DNA of 42,154 nucleotides from Thioclava indica (GTDB taxonomy: Bacteria > Pseudomonadota > Alphaproteobacteria > Rhodobacterales > Rhodobacteraceae), in the NCBI RefSeq assembly GCF_000714545.1, contig NZ_AUNB01000028.1:1-42154 (forward strand), given 5' to 3'. Under the pieces are notes generated by a model. That model was not told the DNA's origin, searched no databases, and saw nothing but the letters and a program-made list of their open reading frames with translations. This document shows, piece after piece, positions 1 to 9,000 of this stretch (position 1 is the first letter of the stretch; every line of letters begins with the position of its first letter). The position numbers and the translations under genes are program-made.

Positions 1-3000
1 AAGGCGGGTGACAGCGCCGCGCACTTTGTCGGCCTCTTCTTCCGCCCGAGCAAGGTTTTCGCGGGTCTCGACTACGACCTCGGGGTCGGCATTTTCGATG
101 AATTTCGGATTGTTCAGCCGGCCTTTCATGCCGCCAATCTCTTTCTCCATCTTGCCCAAGGCCTTTTCCAGACGCGCCTTTTCCTTGCCGATGTCGATCA
201 CGCCTTCAAGCGGCAGACCGAACAGCGCGCCCTGAGCCGGGATCGAGATCGCGCCTTTCGGAATGGGGCCTTCGGTGATCGAATCGACCCGAGCAAGACG
301 GAAAATCAGCGACTCGTTATGGGCCAGCGCCGCGCGGGCGGCATCATCTGCCTGCGCCAGAACCATCGGCAGTTTCAGCCCCACCGGAACCCCCATCTGC
401 GTGCGCGAGGACCGGATCGCCTCGATCAGGTCGATCACCCAGTTCATTTCGCGATCCGCAGCCGGATCAAGCAGATCGGCGGTGGTGTAGCTGGGCCAAT
501 CGGCATGGATCAGCATCTTGGCGCGATCGCCTTGCGGCGCGGTCAGATCCCACAGCTCTTCGGTGATAAAGGGCATGATCGGATGCAGCAGGATGTAGCA
601 CTGATCGAGCACCCAACGCATCGTTTCGCGCGTTTCCTCGGCATGTTCGCCATCAAATAGCGGCTTGGCAAACTCGACATACCAATCACACACCTTGCCC
701 CAGACAAAGCCATACAGACCCAGCGCCGCATCGTTGAACCGATAGTTGGCGAATGAGTCATCGACCAACTCGCGCACTTTCGCGGTTTCGCCGATAATCC
801 AGCGGTTCACGGTATGCTTGGGCTGCGGGATCGCGCTAACGACAGGGCCGTCAAACACGCCGTTCATCTCGGCAAAGCGGGTGGCGTTCCAGATTTTGGT
901 GCCAAAGTTGCGATAGCCTTTGATGCGCTCTTCGCTGAGTTTCAGAACGCCGCCCAACGCCGCCATCGCGGTATTGGTGAAGCGCAGCGCATCCGCGCCG
1001 TATTCGTCGATGATTTCCAGCGGGTCAATCACGTTGCCCGTGGTTTTGGACATCTTCTTGCCCTTCTCGTCGCGCACGAGCTGGTGCAGATAGACCGTAT
1101 GGAACGGCACCTGATCGACGACGGCCAACTGCATCATCATCATCCGGGCAACCCAGAAGAACAGGATATCAAAGCCGGTCACCAACACATCGGTCGGGAA
1201 GTATTTCGCCAGTTCCGGCGTCTCTTCGGGCCAGCCCAGCGTGCCGATCGGCCAAAGGCCCGAGCTGAACCAGGTATCAAGCACATCCGCGTCGCGCCAA
1301 ACCGGGTAGATCAGCTGCGTGGGGTCCTCGGTCATCTCGTAATTGGCTAGGCTCGCGGCCAGCGCCTCGACGGCGGCGTGACGGTCTGCGACCTCTACCA
1401 CCCGCGCGACGTTGAGCGGCGTGGGCAGGCCCGCGATGCCCGCCTTGAACTGTGCGACAACCCCGTCAAATTCGGGCGCGCAGTGATGCACATCGCCCTG
1501 ATGGACCATCTTGGTTTCCACCAAAAGCCGGCCCATTTCGACCAGATCGAGGGAGCCATCGCCCTCATCATCACGGAAATCGGGGGCCTCAAGGTCAAGG
1601 CCATACCAGACCGGAATCTGGTGGCCCCACCAAAGTTGGCGCGAAATGCACCACGGCTCGATATTTTCCAGCCAATGGTAATAGGTCTTCTCACCCGCCT
1701 CGGGCAGGATCACCGTGTCGCCATTGCGCACAGCCTCCAGCGCTTTGCCGACGATCTTTTCGGCGTCCACGAACCACTGATCGGTCAGCATCGGCTCGAT
1801 CACGACCTTGGAGCGGTCGCCGAAAGGCTGCATGATTGGTTTGGATTCGACCAGTGGAACCATGCCGCCGTCAAAGCACACCTTGCCATCGGAATCGTCC
1901 GGCTCGCCGGGGATCATCACCGCCAGCCCCTCATCGGTGATCTGCTGCACGACCGCCTTGCGCGCCTGAAAGCGGTCGAGACCGCGCAACTCGTCGGGCA
2001 CAAGGTTGAGCGCGTCGACTTCGGTCTCGGAAAAATCTGCGCCTTTTGAAATCTCCATCGCGCGCACGGCACAATCCGCATAGGAAAGCCCGTCATCGCG
2101 CATCGCGCCTTTGGTATCCATCAGGCGATACATCGGGATGCCGTTGCGCTTGGCGACCTGGTAGTCGTTGAAATCATGCGCGCCAGTGATTTTCACCGCA
2201 CCCGAGCCGAAATCCTTGTCCGGGTATTGATCGGTGATAATCGGGATCAGGCGGCGGTGTTCCTTGGGACCGACGGGAATTTCACACAGCTTGCCGACAA
2301 TCGGTGCATAGCGCGTATCCGAGGGATGCACCGCAACCGCACCATCGCCCAGCATCGTTTCGGGGCGGGTGGTTGCGATGGAAATATAGTCGCGCTCTTC
2401 CTGCACGACGATATTTCCGTCCTCGTCTTTCTCGACATAAGTATAGGTTTCGCCACCGGCCAGCGGATATTTGAAGTGCCACATATGGCCGGCGGTTTCG
2501 ATATTCTCGACCTCAAGATCGGAGATCGCGGTTTCGAAATGGGGGTCCCAGTTGACCAACCGCTTGCCGCGATAGATCAGGCCCTTTTCATACATATCCA
2601 CGAAGACCTTGATGACGGCATCGTGGAAATTGGCGCTGTTTTCGTGGCCTGTGCGCGGATCGCCCGGCGCGCCTGCCATGGTGAATGCGTTGCGCGACCA
2701 ATCCGCGCTGGAACCAAGCCGTTTAAGCTGGTTGACGATGGTTTGGCCATACTCGCCCTTCCAGTCCCAGACCTTCTCAAGGAACTTCTCGCGCCCCAGT
2801 TCGACCCGCTTGGGCTGTCCGGTCTTGGCGAGTTCCTTTTCGACCATCAACTGCGTGGCGATGCCGGCATGGTCCTGACCCGGCTGCCAAAGCGTGTCAA
2901 AACCGCGCATCCGGTGCCAGCGCACAAGGATATCCTGCACGGTGTTGTTGAACGCATGGCCCACATGCAAAGCGCCCGTGACATTGGGCGGCGGGATCAT

Positions 3001-3120
3001 CACGCAGAATGTTTCCTCGCGTGAGGCATTGGCGCCCGCCTTGAACGCCCCCATCTCTTCCCATTTCGCATAGATCCGCGGCTCGGCGGCGGCGGCGTCG
3101 AAGGTTTTATCCATTGTCAT
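1..3120 (-). CDS. valS: Valyl-tRNA synthetase, 3' end beyond the window
   Basis: Charges tRNA-Val with valine in the cytoplasm (class I aminoacyl-tRNA synthetase with an editing domain). The reverse frame is open from 3120 to the left edge, 1040 codons, so only the extreme C terminus is missing. Near the N terminus the class I signature reads [14 protein letters not shown] (HIGH box); the KMSKTTGN box (KMSKS) is encoded around 1031-1060. Between them is the long editing insertion, with the [10 protein letters not shown] motif. The C-terminal part is charged and helical ([18 protein letters not shown]), as expected for the ValS coiled-coil arm. The start at 3120 (MTMDKTF) is preferred because AAGGA lies 9 bases upstream; a second ATG two codons later is possible. 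Many forward frames opposite this gene are shadows. Identification is secure. Confidence 0.97.
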   Translation of the reverse strand, partial: MTMDKTFDAAAAEPRIYAKWEEMGAFKAGANASREETFCVMIPPPNVTGALHVGHAFNNTVQDILVRWHRMRGFDTLWQPGQDHAGIATQLMVEKELAKTGQPKRVELGREKFLEKVWDWKGEYGQTIVNQLKRLGSSADWSRNAFTMAGAPGDPRTGHENSANFHDAVIKVFVDMYEKGLIYRGKRLVNWDPHFETAISDLEVENIETAGHMWHFKYPLAGGETYTYVEKDEDGNIVVQEERDYISIATTRPETMLGDGAVAVHPSDTRYAPIVGKLCEIPVGPKEHRRLIPIITDQYPDKDFGSGAVKITGAHDFNDYQVAKRNGIPMYRLMDTKGAMRDDGLSYADCAVRAMEISKGADFSETEVDALNLVPDELRGLDRFQARKAVVQQITDEGLAVMIPGEPDDSDGKVCFDGGMVPLVESKPIMQPFGDRSKVVIEPMLTDQWFVDAEKIVGKALEAVRNGDTVILPEAGEKTYYHWLENIEPWCISRQLWWGHQIPVWYGLDLEAPDFRDDEGDGSLDLVEMGRLLVETKMVHQGDVHHCAPEFDGVVAQFKAGIAGLPTPLNVARVVEVADRHAAVEALAASLANYEMTEDPTQLIYPVWRDADVLDTWFSSGLWPIGTLGWPEETPELAKYFPTDVLVTGFDILFFWVARMMMMQLAVVDQVPFHTVYLHQLVRDEKGKKMSKTTGNVIDPLEIIDEYGADALRFTNTAMAALGGVLKLSEERIKGYRNFGTKIWNATRFAEMNGVFDGPVVSAIPQPKHTVNRWIIGETAKVRELVDDSFANYRFNDAALGLYGFVWGKVCDWYVEFAKPLFDGEHAEETRETMRWVLDQCYILLHPIMPFITEELWDLTAPQGDRAKMLIHADWPSYTTADLLDPAADREMNWVIDLIEAIRSSRTQMGVPVGLKLPMVLAQADDAARAALAHNESLIFRLARVDSITEGPIPKGAISIPAQGALFGLPLEGVIDIGKEKARLEKALGKMEKEIGGMKGRLNNPKFIENADPEVVVETRENLARAEEEADKVRGAVTRL

Positions 3121-3356
3121 GTCAGGGCATCCTTGCTGGCTTGAGCGATATGTAACGCGCGCGCGCAACAAGGAAAACCCTTCACCACATCAGGACTGCA
3201 GGATTGCGTGATCTGCATGCAAGGTTTCAGCCGATGCGTACGCCTGCCCAAGCTGTCCGAACAAGCAAGTTGACGTATTCAAACCAGCGGGTATCCTTTC
3301 TGTCCGGCGCGTTGCAAAACGCGTCACGGCAATCGGATCTTAGGGAGGGAGACGAT

Positions 3357-3650
3357 ATGTGCCTTGTGTTCGCCGGCCAAGAGCCGGAACGGTATAGCAG
3401 TGAAACGCGCCGCTTGCGGCTGAATGGGCAAAGCACCAGCATCCGCCTTGAAAACGCGTTCTGGGATATTCTTGACCAGATCGCCGCGCGCGACGGGGTG
3501 TCGACGCCGACCTTTATTTCGACGCTGCATGCCGAAGTGCTGGAACGGCGCGGCGAGCCGTCGAATTTCACCTCGCTGCTGCGCTGTGCTTGCCTGAAAT
3601 TCCTCGAAATATCGGCGCAGCCCGAACCGATGGCGATGGCTGCTGAATAA
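3357..3650 (+). CDS. Small ribbon-helix-helix domain protein
   Basis: A 97-residue protein with the look of the RHH_4-type ribbon-helix-helix family: a short basic strand (TRRLRLNGQSTSIRLENAFW) followed by helices (DILDQIAARDG, TPTFISTLHAEVLERRG, FTSLLRCACLKFLE). Such proteins are presumed DNA-binding regulators; no target is known from the sequence. The start at 3357 is chosen because a strong AGGGAGGGA ribosome-binding site sits at about 3342-3350; the frame is open further upstream (ATG at 3204), but that part is not protein-like and overlaps the valS promoter area. The gene stands alone between divergent valS and the gloA operon, and is followed by a hairpin. Confidence 0.75.
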   Translation: MCLVFAGQEPERYSSETRRLRLNGQSTSIRLENAFWDILDQIAARDGVSTPTFISTLHAEVLERRGEPSNFTSLLRCACLKFLEISAQPEPMAMAAE

Positions 3651-3655
3651 AATTC

Positions 3656-3683
3656 GGCGGGTAGTATAGACCTACTACCTGCC
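3656..3683 (+). repeat. 11-bp inverted repeat (hairpin) after the RHH gene
   Basis: GGCGGGTAGTA and TACTACCTGCC are separated by six bases and pair over 11 positions with one G-T wobble. It starts 6 bases after the RHH stop codon. No T run follows on either strand, so it is not a classical terminator; it may be a weak terminator, an RNA-stabilising hairpin or an operator for the gloA operon that begins 63 bases later. Confidence 0.45.
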
Positions 3684-3745
3684 CCACCTGACCCCGCTGC
3701 TACGCTTTCAAAGGTAAGTGATAGCACTATTAGCGGGAGCAAACG

Positions 3746-4141
3746 GTGGCAAAAACCATCCATTCCATGATCCGTGTCCTTGATGAGGACCGCTCGGTTT
3801 CGTTTTACGACAAGGCTTTCGGTCTCAAGGTCGCGGAACGTCTCGATTTTCCAGATTTCACGCTGCTTTACCTGAGTAATGGCGAAAGCGGGTTTGAATT
3901 GGAACTGACCGTCAACAAGGGCCAGACCGAGCCCTACGACCTTGGCAATGGCTACGGCCACTTGGCCGTGTCGGTTGATGATATTGAATCTGAACATCAG
4001 CGCTTTGAGGCGCAGGGGCTTGCGCCTCGTAAGCTCGTGGAATTCGCGCCGGCTGGGGAGGTCATCGCGAAGTTCTTTTTCGTGGCCGATCCCGATGGAT
4101 ACCAGATCGAGGTGCTACAGCGGGGCGGTCGCTACAAATAG
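3746..4141 (+). CDS. gloA: Lactoylglutathione lyase (glyoxalase I)
   Basis: Converts the methylglyoxal-glutathione hemithioacetal to S-lactoylglutathione in the cytoplasm. The 131-residue protein has the two-module vicinal-oxygen-chelate fold. The four metal ligands of glyoxalase I can be placed at H6, E53, H72 and E122, close to H5, E56, H74 and E122 of E. coli GlxI, and the C-terminal motif FFVADPDGYQIEVLQR is typical. Length matches the short (about 135 aa) Ni/Co-type enzymes. It starts with GTG; GGGAG lies just upstream (about 3735). It is the first gene of a likely operon with the Tat subunit and GMC dehydrogenase (36 bases to the next start). Confidence 0.9.
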   Translation: MAKTIHSMIRVLDEDRSVSFYDKAFGLKVAERLDFPDFTLLYLSNGESGFELELTVNKGQTEPYDLGNGYGHLAVSVDDIESEHQRFEAQGLAPRKLVEFAPAGEVIAKFFFVADPDGYQIEVLQRGGRYK

Positions 4142-4177
4142 GCCCGTTTCACGGGAGACAACAGGGAGGAGACGACA

Positions 4178-4702
4178 ATGGCAACCAAGGTAGGCTCGAA
4201 AGGGCTGACCCGTCGGCAGCTGCTTTCACGGGCAACCGTAGCGGGGGCAAGTTTCGTAGTGGGGTCGGGGTTCATGGCGGCGCGCAATGCCGCTTGGGCG
4301 ACCGAACTTACGGCGCTGAAACCCACAACATTTGCGACACTCGTGCAGATGGCGCGCGACATTTATCCCCACGACAAGATTGACGACCAATATTACGTCA
4401 AGGCCGTCAAAGGGTATGACACCGCCGATATGGCCGAGGAAATCGAGGCTGGTATCGCCGCGCTTGATGCCGCCGCGCGCGGCAAGGGTAATGCGAGCTA
4501 TCTTGATACCGCTTGGGAAAAGGATCGCGTGGCGATCCTGCGGGGGATGGAGGAAAGCCCCTTTTTCCAGAAGGTGCGGGGCGGCCTTGTGACGGGTCTC
4601 TACAACCAGAAAGCGGTCTGGCCGGTCTTTGGATATGAGGGCGAGTCCTATTCCAAAGGCGGTTATATCGACCGCGGTTTTGATGACATCGACTGGCTGT
4701 GA
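4178..4702 (+). CDS. Tat-exported small subunit of a GMC dehydrogenase (gluconate 2-dehydrogenase subunit 3-like)
   Basis: A 174-residue protein with a twin-arginine signal peptide: basic region with TRRQLLS at residues 11-17, a hydrophobic stretch (ATVAGASFVVGSGFMAA) and a cleavage area near AWA. The mature part (FATLVQMARDIYPHD...) resembles the gamma subunits of membrane-bound gluconate, sorbitol and alcohol dehydrogenases, which escort the folded flavin subunit through the Tat pathway. It sits 10 bases before the GMC gene and has a good GGGAGGAG site upstream, so the two are translated together. Family knowledge supports a periplasmic heterodimer; the substrate is not evident. Confidence 0.8.
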   Translation: MATKVGSKGLTRRQLLSRATVAGASFVVGSGFMAARNAAWATELTALKPTTFATLVQMARDIYPHDKIDDQYYVKAVKGYDTADMAEEIEAGIAALDAAARGKGNASYLDTAWEKDRVAILRGMEESPFFQKVRGGLVTGLYNQKAVWPVFGYEGESYSKGGYIDRGFDDIDWL

Positions 4703-4712
4703 GGAGGCAGAC

Positions 4713-6284
4713 ATGGTTGCGAAATTTGATCTGAACGACGACAGCATCGTCGTTATCATCGGCACCGGCGCTGGCGGCGGCGTGCTTGCAAATGAACTGG
4801 CGCAAAAGGGCGTCAAAGTGGTCGCACTCGAGGCCGGCGGGCGCTATCTGCCCGAGGATTACATCAACGACGAGTGGGACAGCTTCGGCCAGCTCGCCTG
4901 GACCGAACCGCGCACGACCTCGGGCGATTGGCGCGTGGCCAAGGATTTCTCGGGCCTGCCTGCGTGGATCGTCAAGGCGGTCGGGGGCACGTCGATTCAC
5001 TGGGCGGGGGCAAGCTTGCGCTTTCACGAGCACGAGTGGAAAGCCAAGACCCATTACGGCGCGGTCGACGGCGCGAACCTGCTCGACTGGCCGATCGACC
5101 CCGCGGAAATGGAACCCTACTACGAAAAGGCCGAGGCCAAGCTGGGCGTGACGCGCACCGGAGATCGTCCGGGCCTGCCGGGCAGCAACAACTACAAGGT
5201 GTTCGAAAAGGGCGCGCTGGCGCTGGGCTATAAAGACGTGTCCACGGGCCGCATGGCGATCAATTCGGTCGAATATGACGGGCGCAATGCCTGCCAGCAG
5301 ACGGGTTTTTGTTTCCAAGGCTGTAAATGGGGCGCGAAGTGGTCCTCGGCCTATACCGACATCCCGCGCGGCGAGGCGACGGGAAATCTGGAGGTGCGCG
5401 ATCACGTCCATGCCGCGCGCATCCTGCATGACGACAAGGGGCTGGCCTCGGGTGTCGAATATTTCGACAAGGACGGCAATTTGCAGATGCAAAAGGCCAA
5501 GATCGTCTGCGTCGCAGGCAACTCGATCGAAAGCCCGCGGATTTTGCTGAACTCGCATTCGGCGATGTTCCCCGATGGGCTGGCCAATTCCTCGGGTCAG
5601 GTCGGGCGCAACTATATGCGCCACATGACGGGCTCGGTTTACGGTGTGTTCGACAAGCCGGTGCGAATGTGGCGCGGCACGACGATGGCGGGCATCATTC
5701 GCGATGAATCGCGTCATGACCCGTCGCGTGGCTTCGTGGGTGGCTATGAGTTCGAGACGCTCAGCCTTGGTCTGCCCTTCATGGCGGCCTTCCTTGATCC
5801 GGGCAGTTGGGGACGTGAGTTCACCTCGGCGCTTGATAGCTATGAAAACATGGCCGGAATGTGGATTGTCGGCGAGGACATGCCGCAAGAAACCAACCGC
5901 GTCACGCTTAACCACGCGGTCACGGATGCCTACGGGCTGCCGGTCGCGAATGTGAACTATACCGATCACCCCAACGACGTGGCGATGCGCAAGCACGCTT
6001 ATGCGCAGGGGGCGGCGGTGTATGACGCGGTGGGCGCGACCCGGACGCTTCCGACGCCGCCCTATCCGTCAACGCATAACCTTGGCTCCAACCGGATGTC
6101 CGAGAACCCGCGCGATGGCGTTGTGAACAAGCATGGCCGTACGCATGACGTGCCCAACCTGTTCATCTCGGACGGCTCACAGTTCACGACCAGCGCGGCG
6201 GAAAACCCGACGCTGACCATCGTGGCGCTTGCGATCCGTCAGGCCGATCACATTGCTGGCGAGATTTCGAAGGGCAATATGTAA
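4713..6284 (+). CDS. GMC-family FAD-dependent dehydrogenase, large subunit
   Basis: A 523-residue flavoprotein of the glucose-methanol-choline family, in the branch that forms complexes with Tat-exported gamma subunits. The FAD site is at the N terminus: IIGTGAGGG (G17, G19, G22) with the strand-ending acid E40 in VALEAGG. The C terminus has the GMC signatures: STHNLGSNRM, which supplies the active-site His, and the FAD loop NLFISDGSQFTTSAAENPTLT with the conserved Asn. It lacks its own signal peptide, as expected if it is carried by the preceding subunit. The start at 4713 follows GAGGAGG; an upstream ATG at 4629 would overlap the previous gene by 74 bases and is unlikely. Likely oxidises a sugar, sugar acid or polyol in the periplasm. 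No cytochrome c subunit is adjacent. Confidence 0.88.
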   Translation: MVAKFDLNDDSIVVIIGTGAGGGVLANELAQKGVKVVALEAGGRYLPEDYINDEWDSFGQLAWTEPRTTSGDWRVAKDFSGLPAWIVKAVGGTSIHWAGASLRFHEHEWKAKTHYGAVDGANLLDWPIDPAEMEPYYEKAEAKLGVTRTGDRPGLPGSNNYKVFEKGALALGYKDVSTGRMAINSVEYDGRNACQQTGFCFQGCKWGAKWSSAYTDIPRGEATGNLEVRDHVHAARILHDDKGLASGVEYFDKDGNLQMQKAKIVCVAGNSIESPRILLNSHSAMFPDGLANSSGQVGRNYMRHMTGSVYGVFDKPVRMWRGTTMAGIIRDESRHDPSRGFVGGYEFETLSLGLPFMAAFLDPGSWGREFTSALDSYENMAGMWIVGEDMPQETNRVTLNHAVTDAYGLPVANVNYTDHPNDVAMRKHAYAQGAAVYDAVGATRTLPTPPYPSTHNLGSNRMSENPRDGVVNKHGRTHDVPNLFISDGSQFTTSAAENPTLTIVALAIRQADHIAGEISKGNM

Positions 6285-6319
6285 GGCCGCTTTGCGCCTT
6301 TCAGCGAGGATATGAGATG

Positions 6320-6344
6320 GGGCTGCCTTCGGGCGGCCCTTTTT
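6320..6344 (+). terminator. Rho-independent terminator of the gloA-GMC operon
   Basis: GGGCTGCC, a TTCG tetraloop and GGCGGCCC form an 8-bp stem with one G-T pair, followed directly by TTTTT. It lies 35 bases after the GMC stop codon and points in the forward direction. Confidence 0.9.
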
Positions 6345-6357
6345 CGTGGGGCGCGCC

Positions 6358-7407
6358 TTAAAGGTTATCTTCCACGCGGAACCCTTCGGGGATCGTATCT
6401 TGGCCATCCAGCACCAGATCCACCATCACCTGCGCCACTTTCGGGGCCATGCCAAAGCCGATCTTGAACCCGCCATTGGCGATGAAATGCCCCGGTTGTT
6501 CGGGCCAAGCCCCCAGCATCGGCGCGCGCGTCTTGGCGCGCGGGCGCACGCCTGCCCAGCGGTCGATCACTGGCGCGTTGGCCAGCGCGGGGCACAGGCG
6601 GCGGGCCTTGTCGATCAGCGCATCAAGCTGGCCATCGGTCGTATCGGGGGCATCAAATTCACGCTCGGATGTTGACCCGATTGCGACGGTGCCATCGCTA
6701 TGGGGCACAAGATGCAGGCTATCGGCGTAGATTTGCGGTGCAGCCCCCGCGTCATAGCGCAACAGCGCGGATTGGCCTTTGACACCATTCCCGACAGGCG
6801 TGTTGAGCGCGGCACTTAGCGCAGCCAAACCGGGCGCGCCAGTGGCGTGGATCACGGGGCCGATCTCGTCGCCCTCTCCGATCACGATCTCTGCGCCCAT
6901 CGCCTTGAGCGCTGCGACAAGCGCGGCGCTTGCGGCACGCGGTGCGGCGCGCGCGCTCAGCGTGTCATGCACCACCAAACCTGTAGGCGAGGGCGGCGCG
7001 AAGGGCGCAAACTGCGCCGCCTCTACCACCTGCCAAATCGCGCGCCCCTGCCATAGATCGGCGGCAATTGCTGCGCGGTCCTGCGCGCGAGCAATCTGCG
7101 CAGCGTCCATCAACGGCTGGATGCGCCCGATGCGAGCATAGCCCGGATCACGCCCGCCGATCTGCGCGACCTCGGCCCAGAACGCCTCGGCCATCATCAG
7201 GCTTTCAAACTGGAATTGTTTCTTGGCGTTCCAGTTTTCGGGCACATGCGGAGCCAGCGCGCCGACATGTCCGCCCGAACTGCCCGCGCCGATCTGCACG
7301 GCCTCAATCAGGCGCACGCGCGCACCGCGCCGCGTGGCGTGAAACGCGATGGCGAGGCCAAAGATACCGCCGCCGCGCACTGTCAGATCGGGCTGTCCGC
7401 TTGTCAT
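6358..7407 (-). CDS. FAD-dependent oxidoreductase (DAO family), probable stand-alone MnmC oxidase part
   Basis: A 349-residue D-amino-acid-oxidase-type flavoprotein. The N terminus has the dinucleotide fold GGGIFGLAIAFHATRRGARVRLIE with the terminal acid, and the C terminus has the FAD-contacting segment HFIANGGFKIGFGMAPKVA. In E. coli, MnmC fuses a methyltransferase to a DAO-type oxidase that converts cmnm5s2U34 to nm5s2U34 in tRNA. Here an MnmD methyltransferase starts 49 bases away on the other strand, so this gene is plausibly the separate oxidase half. That role is inferred from position; other DAO enzymes (glycine or amino-acid oxidases) cannot be excluded. The start ATG at 7407 has GGGGCGG just upstream. 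Confidence 0.7.
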   Translation of the reverse strand: MTSGQPDLTVRGGGIFGLAIAFHATRRGARVRLIEAVQIGAGSSGGHVGALAPHVPENWNAKKQFQFESLMMAEAFWAEVAQIGGRDPGYARIGRIQPLMDAAQIARAQDRAAIAADLWQGRAIWQVVEAAQFAPFAPPSPTGLVVHDTLSARAAPRAASAALVAALKAMGAEIVIGEGDEIGPVIHATGAPGLAALSAALNTPVGNGVKGQSALLRYDAGAAPQIYADSLHLVPHSDGTVAIGSTSEREFDAPDTTDGQLDALIDKARRLCPALANAPVIDRWAGVRPRAKTRAPMLGAWPEQPGHFIANGGFKIGFGMAPKVAQVMVDLVLDGQDTIPEGFRVEDNL

Positions 7408-7456
7408 TTTCCGCCCCTTGCGTCACTGCTCGGATGTAAGCAACGGACTATCCCTG

Positions 7457-8131
7457 ATGACCCAGCCTGACCAGAGCAAAGCCGATCTCGATTGGCGCGA
7501 CGGCGTTTTGCCCGTGTCGCGCCGCTTTGACGATCCGTATTTCAGCCTTGGCGGGGGCTTGGATGAAACGCGCCATGTGTTTCTGTCGGGCAATGATCTG
7601 CCGGATCGCTTGGCGGCGGGGTTTCAGGTGGCCGAACTGGGCTTTGGCACCGGCTTGAACCTGCTGGCGCTGCGCCTGATCTGCCCCGAGGATTGCGCGA
7701 TCCGGTTCACATCGTTTGAGGCCTATCCGATGAACGCGGATGAGATCGCGCGCGCGCTGGAGGCGTTTCCGCAGGCACGCGCGATTGCTGCGCCGTTTCT
7801 GGACGCTTGGGCGCAAGGCACGCGGGCGTTTCAATTTGGCCCGATCGCCGTTGAGGTGATCGAGGGCGATGCGCGAGAAAGCTTGCCACATTGGCAGGGG
7901 CGCGCGGATGCGTGGTTTCTCGACGGGTTTTCGCCCGCCAAGAACCCCGAGCTCTGGGGCGATGATTTGATGGCGCAGGTCGGCGCGCATACGGCCAAGG
8001 GCGGCACTTTCGCGACCTATACCGCCGCCGGATTCGTGCGCCGCGCCTTGGCGGAAGCCGGGTTCGAGGTCACGCGCAGCCCCGGTTTCGGTCACAAGCG
8101 GCATATGTCGAAAGGCGTGTTTCATGGTTGA
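7457..8131 (+). CDS. mnmD: tRNA 5-methylaminomethyl-2-thiouridine methyltransferase, stand-alone MnmD
   Basis: A 224-residue class I SAM methyltransferase matching the methyltransferase half of MnmC (nm5s2U34 to mnm5s2U34 in the wobble position). The N terminus shows the family signature DPYFSLGGGLDETRHVFLSGNDLP; the SAM motif is VAELGFGTGLNLLAL; the DAWFLDGFSPAKNPELW block (motif IV, DGFxPxxNP) is characteristic. It ends in GHKRHMSKG, also typical. The ATG at 7457 is chosen because the family begins shortly before the conserved WRDG segment; the frame is open upstream but would overlap the divergent oxidase gene. Its stop overlaps the start of the EamA gene by 8 bases. Confidence 0.9.
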   Translation: MTQPDQSKADLDWRDGVLPVSRRFDDPYFSLGGGLDETRHVFLSGNDLPDRLAAGFQVAELGFGTGLNLLALRLICPEDCAIRFTSFEAYPMNADEIARALEAFPQARAIAAPFLDAWAQGTRAFQFGPIAVEVIEGDARESLPHWQGRADAWFLDGFSPAKNPELWGDDLMAQVGAHTAKGGTFATYTAAGFVRRALAEAGFEVTRSPGFGHKRHMSKGVFHG

Positions 8132-8993
8132 GCAGGACAATCGCCGCGGCATCCTTTTGATGGTCATGGTAACCTTCATTTTTGCGATGCAGGACGGGAT
8201 CTCGCGCCATATCGCCGAGACTTACAATGTCTACATGGCGCTGATGGTGCGGTTCTGGTTCTTTGCCGGCTTTGTGCTGGTGATCGCGGCGCGCAGTCCC
8301 GGCGGGTTGCGGCGCGCCAGCCGGTCGGCCCTGCCTTGGGCGCAGTTGTTTCGCTCGGTGGTGTTAATCGTCGAAGTGATCGTGATGGTGCAGGGCTTTG
8401 TCTATCTGGGGCTGGTGCATAGCCACGCGGTGTTCGCCTGCTATCCGCTATTGGTGGCGGGGCTGTCCGGCCCTGTTCTGGGTGAAAAGGTTGGCTGGCG
8501 CAGGGTGGTGGCGATTGCGATCGGCTTTGTCGGGGTGTTGATCATTTTGCAGCCCGGCTTTGGGGTGTTCTCCCCCTATGCGCTGATCCCGCTAGCGGCG
8601 GCGACCATGTTTGCGCTGTATTCGCTGATGACGCGCTATGTCGGGCGGGTCGATCCGGCCTCGGTGTCGTTCTTTTATACGGGCGTTGTCGGGGCGCTGA
8701 TTGTGACGGTCGTGGGTATCTGGCATTGGGAAAACATGACGCTGGCCGATTGGGGCTGGATGGCGGTGCTGTGTGTCACGGCGGCGACCGGGCATTTCCT
8801 GCTGATTAAGGCCTATGAGGTAGCCGAGGCGTCAGCCATCCAGCCCTTCGCCTATCTGCAACTGGTGTTCGCCGCGACGATTGGCGTTATCGTGTTTCAC
8901 GAACCGCTTGAGATGAACGTGGTGATCGGCGCGGGCGTCGTGGTCTGCGCGGGGCTGTTCACGCTGTGGCGCGCGCGGGTGGCGGCAGCGTGA
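8124..8993 (+). CDS. EamA/DMT-family inner-membrane transporter
   Basis: A 289-residue protein with about ten hydrophobic helices in two EamA repeats. The first repeat has FIFAMQDGISRHIAE near the N terminus and VLGEKVGWRRVVAIAIGFVGVLIIL at its end; the second ends in FHEPLEMNVVIGAGVVVCAG. This is the usual drug/metabolite transporter layout. Substrate cannot be told. It is translationally coupled to mnmD (8-base overlap). It ends 7 bases before the converging slt gene. Confidence 0.85.
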   Translation: MVEQDNRRGILLMVMVTFIFAMQDGISRHIAETYNVYMALMVRFWFFAGFVLVIAARSPGGLRRASRSALPWAQLFRSVVLIVEVIVMVQGFVYLGLVHSHAVFACYPLLVAGLSGPVLGEKVGWRRVVAIAIGFVGVLIILQPGFGVFSPYALIPLAAATMFALYSLMTRYVGRVDPASVSFFYTGVVGALIVTVVGIWHWENMTLADWGWMAVLCVTAATGHFLLIKAYEVAEASAIQPFAYLQLVFAATIGVIVFHEPLEMNVVIGAGVVVCAGLFTLWRARVAAA

Positions 8994-9000
8994 CGCGCGG

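Noticed and set aside
814-3024. Several forward frames of 180-280 codons opposite valS
   Set aside because: The reverse frame encodes valyl-tRNA synthetase throughout; the forward frames are compositional shadows.
3204-3356. N-terminal extension of the ribbon-helix-helix protein to an ATG at 3204
   Set aside because: The strong ribosome-binding site lies before 3357, and the extension is not protein-like.
4407-5996. A 529-codon reverse open frame opposite the GMC dehydrogenase
   Set aside because: It is antisense to a well-identified gene, is rich in Arg, His and Ala as expected from high-GC mirror frames, and has no recognisable domain.
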